DNA from: Andalucia godoyi
Taxonomy: Eukaryota; Discoba; Jakobea; Jakobida; Andaluciidae
Reading direction: 5' to 3'
Assembly (NCBI GenBank): GCA_009859145.1
Contig: VRVR01000005.1
Coordinates: 444,848 to 508,847, forward strand
DNA length: 64,000 nt
The position numbers were made by a program, and so were the translations under genes. The notes beneath the pieces are model-generated. The model saw only the letters and a list, made by a program, of their open reading frames with translations. It was not told where the DNA came from and made no database searches. Of the stretch, positions 36,250 through 44,606 are shown one piece after another (the first letter of the stretch is position 1; each line of letters opens with the position of its first letter).

Positions 36250-37755
36250 TCATGCGAGCTGAGGATGCTTTTCACGCTGTCGTTTGGGGGATCGTTGAAC
36301 TTGATCGCGATCTTCACTCCGAACGGTGTCGTCTTCACTGATGTCCTCTCGTCGCAAGCTGGGTCTGTCATTCAAGACTAGCTTCTGGACCTGGTCACCA
36401 AGCTCTTCAAGAACAGCGTATTGATCATCCGGAGTCATCTTGTCAAGAGCCGAGCTTCGAAGGTCATCGCGAGATCCCATTTCGGTTTCCAGCTTTCCAA
36501 GCTCGGCCGCCAGACTGGCATCATCGTCACCGTCAAGTCCGAAATCCAAACGGTCCATGGCAGCTTGGACCGAGTCCAGCAGCACTTCCGCATTGGCCGT
36601 GTCTTCTTGCAGTTGCTCGACGTCCACATCAGCTAGCAGCCGTTTGATTTCCCCGCCAGCAGCAATGGAAGCATGGAATGTTTGCGCGTCCGTCAGCGCC
36701 TGATGCGTCTTCAGTGTAATTTCTTCTACTCTCAGGATACGACTCTGCAGTTGATCGATTGCAGCTTCTTCTTGTCGAATGCGATGCAGCACCATTTTCG
36801 CTTTCGCTCGCTCATGCGGTCTCTCACACTGTTTGCATCCTTCAAACTCTTGTCGATATCTCGCGAGAGCTGCTTCGTGCCCCTCAAGGATGGTTACCAT
36901 TTTCTTGGCTATTCTTTCCAATCGGAAAATCTCAAGTTCAGTCTCGATTGTGGCGGGGTCGTGGCGATCCGGCGGCGACTTCTTTGAGCCATCATTGCTC
37001 ACTATAAATTTAACAACACCTGACTCTGAGTTCTCTGCATCTGGATACTGCACCACGACTGCCTTTTTCTTGTCGACAAGCATTCGAATGACCGCAATGG
37101 CGTCCTCCGGCGAACTCGCGAAATCCAAGATTTCCGAAAACGAAGCAAATGCAAATGATCTGCGAAGCGGATATTCTGTCTGTATCCAAGAAAGGACGTT
37201 TTGGCCAATCATCTCGGCCGCTTCAATAAACAGTGCTCGGGACCGACCATTTCGAGCTCCTGCAACAGGGGATTTCGTAAAATCCTGCAGATCCAACGAC
37301 GGCCGTGAAGACGACGTATCTTGCAGTCTGGCAGTCGAAAACTTCCAGACACTGGAAGCAATGGATTTTGCAGAAGAGTACACCGCGGTAGGAATGCCGA
37401 GAGCGATATTCGATAGTGAGTAAGAGGACGGCTTGTCTAGCGTTGCAAACTGTGAAACATCCGCAAACGACCCCGAAAAAAACATCCAGTCCACAAGCTC
37501 TGCATGCACCGGACATGCAACTCCAAGCTGCTGAAACAGCTCGTTGGATCTAGATACATCGAGAATGCACATTTTGTGGAAGCAGCACTTTTCAAGGAGG
37601 ATCCTCTTCCATTTCTTGGAATTCGGGTGAACGACGTGATCAAACGGGCCGACGACCGCGAAATAGCTGATGAGAGACTGTGATTCCGGATAGTCATAGC
37701 ACGCCCCAGAAGCACGAATTCTCTCCACAAGCTCCACAGGATCCGAGCGCCACAT
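36250..37755 (-). CDS. CHMP7: CHMP7-like ESCRT-III protein
   Basis: 501 residues, MWRSDPVELVERIRASG at the start. The N-terminal half is a winged-helix region of ESCRT-II (VPS25-like) type, as in CHMP7, which joins an ESCRT-II-like half to an ESCRT-III half. The C-terminal half, from about residue 270, is a Snf7-type helical bundle with charged helices (ALARYRQEFEGCKQCERPHE, EAAIDQLQSRILRVEEITLK) and a C-terminal region with acidic helix and LEELGDQVQKLVLND resembling the MIM segment. CHMP7 helps reseal the nuclear envelope and sort membrane proteins. VPS25, another ESCRT subunit, lies 17 kb away; the two are not linked as an operon. Divergence is considerable but the domain order fits. Confidence 0.8.
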   Translation of the reverse strand: MWRSDPVELVERIRASGACYDYPESQSLISYFAVVGPFDHVVHPNSKKWKRILLEKCCFHKMCILDVSRSNELFQQLGVACPVHAELVDWMFFSGSFADVSQFATLDKPSSYSLSNIALGIPTAVYSSAKSIASSVWKFSTARLQDTSSSRPSLDLQDFTKSPVAGARNGRSRALFIEAAEMIGQNVLSWIQTEYPLRRSFAFASFSEILDFASSPEDAIAVIRMLVDKKKAVVVQYPDAENSESGVVKFIVSNDGSKKSPPDRHDPATIETELEIFRLERIAKKMVTILEGHEAALARYRQEFEGCKQCERPHERAKAKMVLHRIRQEEAAIDQLQSRILRVEEITLKTHQALTDAQTFHASIAAGGEIKRLLADVDVEQLQEDTANAEVLLDSVQAAMDRLDFGLDGDDDASLAAELGKLETEMGSRDDLRSSALDKMTPDDQYAVLEELGDQVQKLVLNDRPSLRREDISEDDTVRSEDRDQVQRSPKRQREKHPQLA

Positions 37756-37914
37756 GCTCTTCTTTCTTGGGTTTATTGTTGCCGTTGTTGGGAATTGCGA
37801 AAATGAATCAGGACGTTTTCACGAAAGCACCGCACAAAGCGAAATGATGACGACGATTCGTGTCCGCCAAAAAAAATAAAATAAAAAGGAGGATTCTCGT
37901 GCCTCAAATGAACG
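37756..37914. other. Short spacer
   Basis: The 5' flank of CHMP7, bordering the Fanzor relic C. No other gene is seen. Confidence 0.4.
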
Positions 37915-38420
37915 TTAAGGAAGACTACGGGCGGAAAAACGAAACGCCAAACGTTCACGGCAGCGATATACTGCGTCCATACGAAATTGGGTCTGATATG
38001 GGTACAAAAACGCATTGTTGCATGACAATCGATCCTGCGAATCGATCAGTCGTCTAGAGAGGGGAGGCTCCAGCACACGAGTGCATGCGCGCACCATGTT
38101 CTTCAAGTACATATTGCACGCTCCATTCCAGTCGCGCTCCATCACCGCTGCACACGCTGGGCATCGGAGCACCTTGCGTCTTTCCAGTGTCTGATGGAAG
38201 TTCCCACACGCTCCACATGTCTTAGATGTGTTTTCCTCGGTGAGGATGTGGACTTTGCGACCCGCATACTCCGTCGCCTAGTGCAGCAGCCGCTGGGCGG
38301 AACTGCAAGTGCATCTGGCGTGCATTCTAGTCTTCAATGCGGCGTTTCTTCCCTTCTACCGGCTCCCGCTGTACCATACGGGACACGTCAGGTTTCAAAA
38401 GTAGAATGCAGTCATACTCA
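37915..38420 (-). pseudogene. Fanzor/TnpB relic C with intact zinc ribbon
   Basis: On the minus strand a clear TnpB/Fanzor C-terminus is readable: TEYAGRKVHILTEENTSKTC, then the zinc ribbon CGAC (38203-38220) and CPAC (38152-38163), and the RuvC-III motif MERDWNGACNMYLKNMV (RDW at 38128-38139). The frame runs on to a stop at 37915. Upstream, a TAG at 38278-38280 stands where the family has a lysine codon (QRLLHK), and the match for the preceding FRQRLL is in another frame. The copy is therefore a pseudogene truncated at its 5' side. Its sequence after the RDWN motif does not match relics A, B and E, so it belongs to a different Fanzor lineage. Confidence 0.88.
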
Positions 38421-38634
38421 TCACACAGCCATTTTGTCAAGATGATAAAAATGACAGAAAACACGATGAAGAACAGTCCAGACGTGCGCGGCTGCTGTCA
38501 CGTGTACCGTGTCTACTTATTTATATATAAAATAAATAATAATGATAATAGATAAAATGACACACATATATATAGAAAGGACGGCAAACACGATTAAAAA
38601 GTTGAGACAAAAGGGAACTTATTTCATAATGCGT
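38421..38634. other. Spacer after Nudix-Trm3 gene
   Basis: AT-rich sequence (ATAAATAATAATGATAATAG near 38530-38555). This is the 3' flank of the Nudix-Trm3 gene. No gene is seen. Confidence 0.5.
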
Positions 38635-41600
38635 TCAGCGGCTGGAAACGTATTGATACGATGCGATTGATGCAGCAACATGAACATTCAGACTGCGAAT
38701 GAGCCCGAATTGTTCGATTTCGACGTAGTCATCCACGACCCCCGACGCAATGACATCATATGGTAGTCCCTCACGCTCTCGGCCCAACACCAACACAGAC
38801 TTTTGTGCCCACATGTATTCACCAAGCCTCTGGCTCTCCGGCGTTTGTTCGAGAGCGACAATGCGGTATCCGAGTGCTTTCTTCTCCATCAAAAACGGAA
38901 TGACGTCGTATGATTTGACCTCCTGGATTGGCTGCCACTTATGGGCAGTTACAGCGACCGAAGTGAAGTCCTGAGAATCTAGAATCTTTCGGTTGTGAAT
39001 TGTCACCAACTCCGCACCAAAAACCTCGGAGGTGCGCATCAGACCAGCGATGTTCGGAATCCGGTCCAGGAACGACGCACAAATAATCAGCGGATGACGA
39101 CTGTGCGACTGCGAAGAGACAACGTCATCCGCAATTGACGCTTTTGCGCTGTCTTCTGTCCCTTTCATCTGAATGTTCAACCGGGACGACCCGTCATCGA
39201 TCGTTTGAACGGAATTCGCAGGCACACAATGCAGCAGTTCCATTTGCAAAGGATGCGGAAACAACTCGAATTCGTACCGATACGGCACCACCGAACTGAT
39301 GGGCACCTGCAACACCGCGAGTTGATCCCACCGAAGAGTTTGAAACATGATCCCATCGACTGCGATTGGTGACTGAGACACCGCCAAATATCGAGCATCA
39401 GACATAAACGTCTGCAGATCTGCCACATTCACTTTCGCAGAAAAGGACGTTTGGAGATTCATCAGGAACCGAACAGACGTGCCAATAGCTTCCGAAGGCG
39501 ACACTGCGTTGACTGGGGGCGCTTTTTCAAAGGGACTGGAGTACAACGAGAAGAGCAGCAGCGGGCACAACAGAGGAGTATTTGTTGGGAAATACTCCTC
39601 CATCGTAGAGTCGACCGTATTCGGCGGGCGGGCGTTCAGACTGAAGTCCTCGCACATTTCATGCAGTTCTCTTGAAAACACAGGGGCAAACGGTGACGTA
39701 CCGATGATAACGCGATGCAGACGCACCAATCCCAATTGCGCACAGAATCTGACCGCATGATGACCAAATCCAGATGCTGCAGCCAATTTCCGCAACAAAA
39801 ACTGCAAGCAATCCAGATCCGACGCCGTCGCATTCTTCGCGGACTGAGCAACCACGCCAATGACGGTCACCACGATCACAATCCAAGACACAATGTGAGA
39901 CGGAATTTCCGAGACAAGAGTCGTAGCAGACTCCTTCCAAGTGTTGCACAGCAGCTGCAAGGGAGTCATATCTGCAGCAGGTGACAAACAGCACACGCGG
40001 ATCGCGCATCGCTCCAAAAGGAAACGCACAGTTTGCTGCATTTTGCTCTTTGATAATTGGAGACACAGGTGGAAGATTTCACAGCGCCTTGATTCAGAAC
40101 TTTGGAATCCGTAAAGAATCGTCCATCCGAGTGCAGTGAGGTAGGAAAACTTCGTGTGCGTGATGAGTGCCTGTTTTTCGGACCACATGTCATTTGGCAA
40201 GCTGTGCAGCGCAGAGAGAGTGTCCATTGCATACGATTCGTCGTGCATCAAGCGACGGATCCATGCGCAGTGGACGGAAGCTCGAAGAAATCCGGAATCC
40301 CGAACGCAATCTGTGAACGGCTCATTCAAGTATGCGTGGGCGACATGAAGTCCCTTGTTCTCAAGAAATTCTGGTTCAAAAAAATGCTCCGTCGTATTTA
40401 ACGTAAGCGCCAGCAGAGTTGCGGGAGGCAGGATATCTTGCAATACATGAATAAGGAGAGCAAGTGTTCGAGGATTCTTCATCAACAACATGAAAAACCG
40501 GATGAGAGGCTCCGCAGCCAAAATATCCTTTGTACTCCTCGTGATGCTGAGACACAGGCATCGCTCAACTTCTTGCTTCATCCAAGACTGCGAGATCACA
40601 CCACCGCAGAAAAAGTAAAGAATAGCTTTGCATCTCTCAAATATTGGAACGTCCTTTCCGACCCAAGGTTTGGAAACAGAATCCACATCGTGAATCCACG
40701 AATCCCGATCCCATGATCGAACAGCCCGCCCATGAGCGATCAATGCCGTCGAAAAGGCAGATTTCTGTGATTGCAAATACCTAAAAAGTGGAGGAGGATT
40801 CGGGATCGACTGAACAAGCTTCCAGTCAAAGTCCGTCTGCGGAAACAACGAAGGAACAAACTGCTCGTGCCATCCTTGCATGCCTTCTGCTGATGGATCG
40901 ACAAGACTAAACAAGATTGATGTGGTCCAATTTCCATCGGGCACACACAGATGCAGTACATCCTGAAGACAATGACGATGCGGTTGGATGAATCGACGAT
41001 GGAAATCCTCGTGGAACAGCACGGCAAGAGGAAGCCGCGAGAACAAACCTGCCAGCGCCTCCCAGCATTTTCGATTGACAAAAATCCGAATTGCGCACGC
41101 CTGAAAGGACATGTACAAAAACATTGGCGTTGTGGGTGCGCACTGCACACAGAGGTCTGCAACCCCCAATAAAACATCAAAAGTGGGCTCCAAAACTTGA
41201 ACTGCTTTCAGCATAATTGCAAGTGAGCAGCGGAACGTTCCCCCTCGTTTCAACTGCAGAAAATTCTTCACAATCGCGTCTCGTACTTCAATGCTAGCCC
41301 CAGCTTGCATGAGGCTTGACAAGAAAGTCAGAAACGCTTCCGCTACTTTCTGATCAGTCGCCAAGACGGATTCCACAAACACAACGCTATTCACGCAATT
41401 CAAGAAGTTCTTTCGATCGTGATCCGACGTCGATGGCAGCATAAGAGGAGAAATTTCCGTCGACGAGCACGCAAGCAAAGTTCGTAAGCAAGCCTTTGAC
41501 AGTGACGGAGAAGGGTGACGAGATGATCGCATAAAAAGGGCCGAGGCAAGTTTGAAGCTGCAATGTCTCAGAAAAAGGCCCACTCGAGCTGCAGACGGGA

Positions 41601-42921
41601 CTACAACATCCAAATTGTAAGATTCCAGGCCGTCCCACGCAACACAAAATTCAGAAGCAATTGAGTTCACGGGAGCAACCAAATCCATCAGCACAGCACG
41701 AGCACGCTTCAGAATAAGATTCGATTCCCGTTCCGGCAATGCAACTCCGCGGAGAACATCTGATTGGACGAGGTCAAACAGCCAGTCCACCGGAAACTCT
41801 GCAAGACCGGTGTTGAGCAAGGAAACGATGTCCAAAAGCTCACCGGAATCCAGGGATCTGAAAAACAATTCATGCTTGTGAAAACTCAGCTTTAGATTTT
41901 CGAAGCGGAGGAACGGCACGAGCAGTTCGGAAACGAGCTTTATGCGTACCGACCCTGCCGCATCCGCTACCATCGTCATCACATGATCAAGCGTGAGCAA
42001 GTTCGCCCGAGGAGTCCGCAGCCCCCGCAGAAATTGGTGATGCATCATGATAGATCTACCAGATATCGACCCTTGTGCTGCGAGATGCATCCGTGTGGAA
42101 ACGGAGCAGGCCATACAGTACATTTCCTGCGCAAAGCTGTCAGCAGGAGCCACCAACGGCGTTCGAACAGGCACATTGCAAGAAATGGCTCGAGCAATTG
42201 CTAAACTCAGCCATTTTCCATCACATTTGACAACCGGAAGATCCACCATTTCATAGTGTTCTTTGTCGCAGAATGGAATATGTGGCAGCATTTCCCTGTC
42301 TCGATAATGGATCATGCCCATCATCTCACAGAGCAGACTGGAGACGTTGCTGAACTGTTGGGTGAAAAGATACATGCACTGCAAGGATGACGAAAATCGA
42401 GAAACCAGAACATGGCGCAGGGCTTCTGCAACGGAAGCCAGCGTCACGCAGGCAACCTCGGATGCCTGCAAAATGACATCCTGCCCATCGATCTTAGAAA
42501 TCCCACCGGCACTGTCATACTCGATATCCTCTAAGGGGTAGTAGTACAACGACGTGAATTCATCCTCTGATTCAATTATCAAATCCGATCGCATCAGGAC
42601 CAATCGAGAAGCCTGTATGCTGATCCCGAGTTCTTCTTGGCATTCTCGAACCACAGCGTCCAGCACGGTGTCTTCCACAGAGACATGTCCTGCAACCGAG
42701 ACGTCGAATTCCCCTGGAAACCGCGACTTGCACAAAGCTCGCTGTTGCAAAAGAATGCGATCTTTGAAGAACATGGCTAGATGAATAACACGATGCCATG
42801 GTCGAAACGACAGCGATGCCCGACCTGGACCGTGAACTGCAGACCGCGGAAGAATTTCAGACGTGAATCGCCCGGTATTCGGATCCACAACTCGGAAATA
42901 CTCTTCTGATGCAAGATCCAT
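38635..42921 (-). CDS. Nudix hydrolase-Trm3/TARBP1 (tRNA Gm18 methyltransferase) fusion
   Basis: 1428 residues in one open frame. Residues about 1-185 form a Nudix domain; the box reads GHVSVEDTVLDAVVRECQEELGI, with REXXEE intact and Asp one place off the canonical first Glu, close to the IPP-isomerase-like/NUDT type (family pattern GHVSxGD...REL.EELGI). The middle, about 200-1240, is long and helical with little recognisable sequence, as in Trm3/TARBP1. Residues about 1275-1428 are a SPOUT methyltransferase: LIICASFLDRIPNIAGLMRT, LVTIHNRKIL, HKWQPIQEVKSYDVIPFL, VLVLGREREGLP, LIRSLNVHVAASIASYQYV (knot and SAM-binding motifs 1-3), matching TARBP1/Trm3. Trm3 makes 2'-O-methylguanosine-18 in tRNA. 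I do not know of a Nudix fused to Trm3; the continuous frame argues against a misjoin. Confidence 0.85.
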   Translation of the reverse strand: MDLASEEYFRVVDPNTGRFTSEILPRSAVHGPGRASLSFRPWHRVIHLAMFFKDRILLQQRALCKSRFPGEFDVSVAGHVSVEDTVLDAVVRECQEELGISIQASRLVLMRSDLIIESEDEFTSLYYYPLEDIEYDSAGGISKIDGQDVILQASEVACVTLASVAEALRHVLVSRFSSSLQCMYLFTQQFSNVSSLLCEMMGMIHYRDREMLPHIPFCDKEHYEMVDLPVVKCDGKWLSLAIARAISCNVPVRTPLVAPADSFAQEMYCMACSVSTRMHLAAQGSISGRSIMMHHQFLRGLRTPRANLLTLDHVMTMVADAAGSVRIKLVSELLVPFLRFENLKLSFHKHELFFRSLDSGELLDIVSLLNTGLAEFPVDWLFDLVQSDVLRGVALPERESNLILKRARAVLMDLVAPVNSIASEFCVAWDGLESYNLDVVVPSAARVGLFLRHCSFKLASALFMRSSRHPSPSLSKACLRTLLACSSTEISPLMLPSTSDHDRKNFLNCVNSVVFVESVLATDQKVAEAFLTFLSSLMQAGASIEVRDAIVKNFLQLKRGGTFRCSLAIMLKAVQVLEPTFDVLLGVADLCVQCAPTTPMFLYMSFQACAIRIFVNRKCWEALAGLFSRLPLAVLFHEDFHRRFIQPHRHCLQDVLHLCVPDGNWTTSILFSLVDPSAEGMQGWHEQFVPSLFPQTDFDWKLVQSIPNPPPLFRYLQSQKSAFSTALIAHGRAVRSWDRDSWIHDVDSVSKPWVGKDVPIFERCKAILYFFCGGVISQSWMKQEVERCLCLSITRSTKDILAAEPLIRFFMLLMKNPRTLALLIHVLQDILPPATLLALTLNTTEHFFEPEFLENKGLHVAHAYLNEPFTDCVRDSGFLRASVHCAWIRRLMHDESYAMDTLSALHSLPNDMWSEKQALITHTKFSYLTALGWTILYGFQSSESRRCEIFHLCLQLSKSKMQQTVRFLLERCAIRVCCLSPAADMTPLQLLCNTWKESATTLVSEIPSHIVSWIVIVVTVIGVVAQSAKNATASDLDCLQFLLRKLAAASGFGHHAVRFCAQLGLVRLHRVIIGTSPFAPVFSRELHEMCEDFSLNARPPNTVDSTMEEYFPTNTPLLCPLLLFSLYSSPFEKAPPVNAVSPSEAIGTSVRFLMNLQTSFSAKVNVADLQTFMSDARYLAVSQSPIAVDGIMFQTLRWDQLAVLQVPISSVVPYRYEFELFPHPLQMELLHCVPANSVQTIDDGSSRLNIQMKGTEDSAKASIADDVVSSQSHSRHPLIICASFLDRIPNIAGLMRTSEVFGAELVTIHNRKILDSQDFTSVAVTAHKWQPIQEVKSYDVIPFLMEKKALGYRIVALEQTPESQRLGEYMWAQKSVLVLGREREGLPYDVIASGVVDDYVEIEQFGLIRSLNVHVAASIASYQYVSSR

Positions 42922-43170
42922 TCTCGGGTGTCTGCCACGCTTAGCGATTCGCTTTCCCTAAGGACGCGTCGTTTTGTTCGGTTACCATTGAAACCGGAAG
43001 CGCGGGGCAGGGGTGGCATGCTCGCTATTTTCCCCGGCAAAAATAGTTATTAAACGTAATAACAACAACAATAATAAAAAGTCGAGTTGGAAGGTAGACA
43101 CAAGTCGACAACTGCATCCCGCGATATGACTACAGCAGAGAGAAAGGACTTTTTATTCAATACAAATAGA
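42922..43170. other. 5' flank of the Nudix-Trm3 gene
   Basis: Promoter region of the Nudix-Trm3 gene (minus strand). An ACAACAACAATAATAAAAAG stretch lies near 43060. No gene is seen. Confidence 0.4.
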
Positions 43171-43330
43171 GCCTACATTGTACACTCACCACGGATAGTC
43201 ATCGCTGATCACCCGTAATCAGTGTTGCAAACCAACAACATGCACAGCATGATTGGGAAGGGGGTAGGCCCCAACACGCCCCTCGGCATGAGCGACGTTC
43301 TCAAGATAGATGGTGCGTTGCATAGACAAT
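43171..43330 (-). pseudogene. Fanzor/TnpB relic E (C-terminus and right end)
   Basis: On the minus strand, from about 43325, the frame reads TIYLENVAHAEGRVGAYPLP to a TGA at 43219-43221. Relic A has NIYLKNAVRRVGAYPLPGNR at the same place, directly after the RDWN motif. The sequence then ends with GTGTACAATGTAGGC (43171-43185), the same right-end sequence as relics A and B. Everything upstream of the IYL motif, including the zinc ribbon, is missing. A different hairpin, CTGAT...ATCAG (43205-43222), stands where A and B have the TTCG hairpin. Confidence 0.75.
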
Positions 43331-43509
43331 AACAACAAAAATAAAAATAAGAAATGAGCGTCGCTGTGCGAGAATGCAGCGCGGCGGCGTGTTTATAGGG
43401 AGTTCATGATCAAAATGGGGCGAAACGAATCGGGCATCGTGTGACGGAGGTGCTTAAGATAGCAAACGCATGCGCATGGCGCGTGGCAGTGGTTCTGTTT
43501 GCGTGCGCT

Positions 43510-44592
43510 TTAAATTGCTTTATCATATCGCAATAAGTGGCAATGGGATGGGTGATGGTGTCTCGATCTGCGTCGAGATCTCGTGGAGACTCGAATCTCC
43601 CCTGTCGGCGTTTGCGGAAGTGTTCCATCAGAAGGTTCCATATGAATGACCCCGTTAAGGAACACTCGGTTTCGAAGATGCAGAACCCCGACGTACAATA
43701 TCTGCAGAGCACAGTCGATGGAGCAGCTGTTGTTTCTGTTGGAATAACCGACGACTGCTCCACGCCCGATGGTGCTGTTCAGTGTGCTCTGGATGTCAGG
43801 TGTGCCCAAGGCCTGACTGGTCCTCTCCACCTGCAGCGCGAGTGCTGCCATCGTGTTGCTTCGCTGTGGCAGAGGCTCTCCATTCCTTTTCGGCAGCCCC
43901 ATAAGACTTCGCTCGTGTGCAGATAGGGAGTCCTCTGCCAGGCTTCCTGCTGCGAGTTTTTCCTTGTATTCAGTCGGGAGAAGCTCTGGATAGAGTGTTC
44001 GAGGACTGGTTCCAAACACAAATCGGTACGGCATCTCGTTAGTTGCCTCGCTTACAGCGCAGTTGATTGAATAAGCAATGCTTGGCAGCCAAAGTGGCCA
44101 ATCGGTGGTTCTGCCGGTTGTCGCCACCAATGCTCGTAGACGGTAGGTGGCTACCTTATTTGCGTTTTCCACGGAGCCTTGGCTTTCAGGGTGATACGGG
44201 GAGCCATTGATTACAGCTATTGTTTTCGGGGCCCACGCCGCAGCGACAAGTCGTATTACCTCAGCAGTGAATTCCTTGCTGTTGTCAGACTGCAAAATCT
44301 CCGGTGGCCCGAACAGGGAGACCGCCAAAAGCGACGATTTTTTTGGACATACACAGAGATCTTGTTGTGAAGGTTCCATATGTTCAGAATTGCCTCTTGG
44401 TAATGGGTAGTAACAGAGAACCCAGCAGAAATGCGCAGCCATGTGAAATCGAGTTCGCCTAAAACCGACTTCGGTCGTCTCAGTTACCGTAAGCATCAGA
44501 CTAGCTATCTCGGGAGTCGTCCTGGTTGCGGCCGAAGACGAGAAGAAACAACCTGGGCAAACGCCTTTATAGATTGAAGAAGGCTTGTCCAC
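43510..44592 (-). pseudogene. Integrase-core (rve) relic of a retroelement or Ginger-like transposon
   Basis: 360 codons open, but the start is not natural. An integrase core is clear from about residue 85: LFGPPEILQSDNSKEFTAEV (second catalytic Asp in SDN), INGSPYHPESQGSVENANKV (catalytic Glu in SVENANK), DWPLWLPSIAYSINCAVSEA and NEMPYRFVFGTSP. This is the Ty3/gypsy-Ginger-KRBA2 type of DDE integrase. The first catalytic Asp is not visible and the region before it looks frameshifted, near an A-run at 44336-44342. No reverse transcriptase, protease or terminal repeat is visible nearby. Downstream of the core the frame has NRNNSCSIDCALQILYVGV, which resembles a ubiquitin-protease Cys box but may be chance. 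Confidence 0.8.
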
Positions 44593-44606
44593 AACAAGAG
44601 GGTGGT

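Noticed and set aside
43510-44592. Calling an intact retrotransposon
   Set aside because: Only the integrase core is visible, the first catalytic Asp is missing, and no LTR, protease or reverse transcriptase was found nearby.
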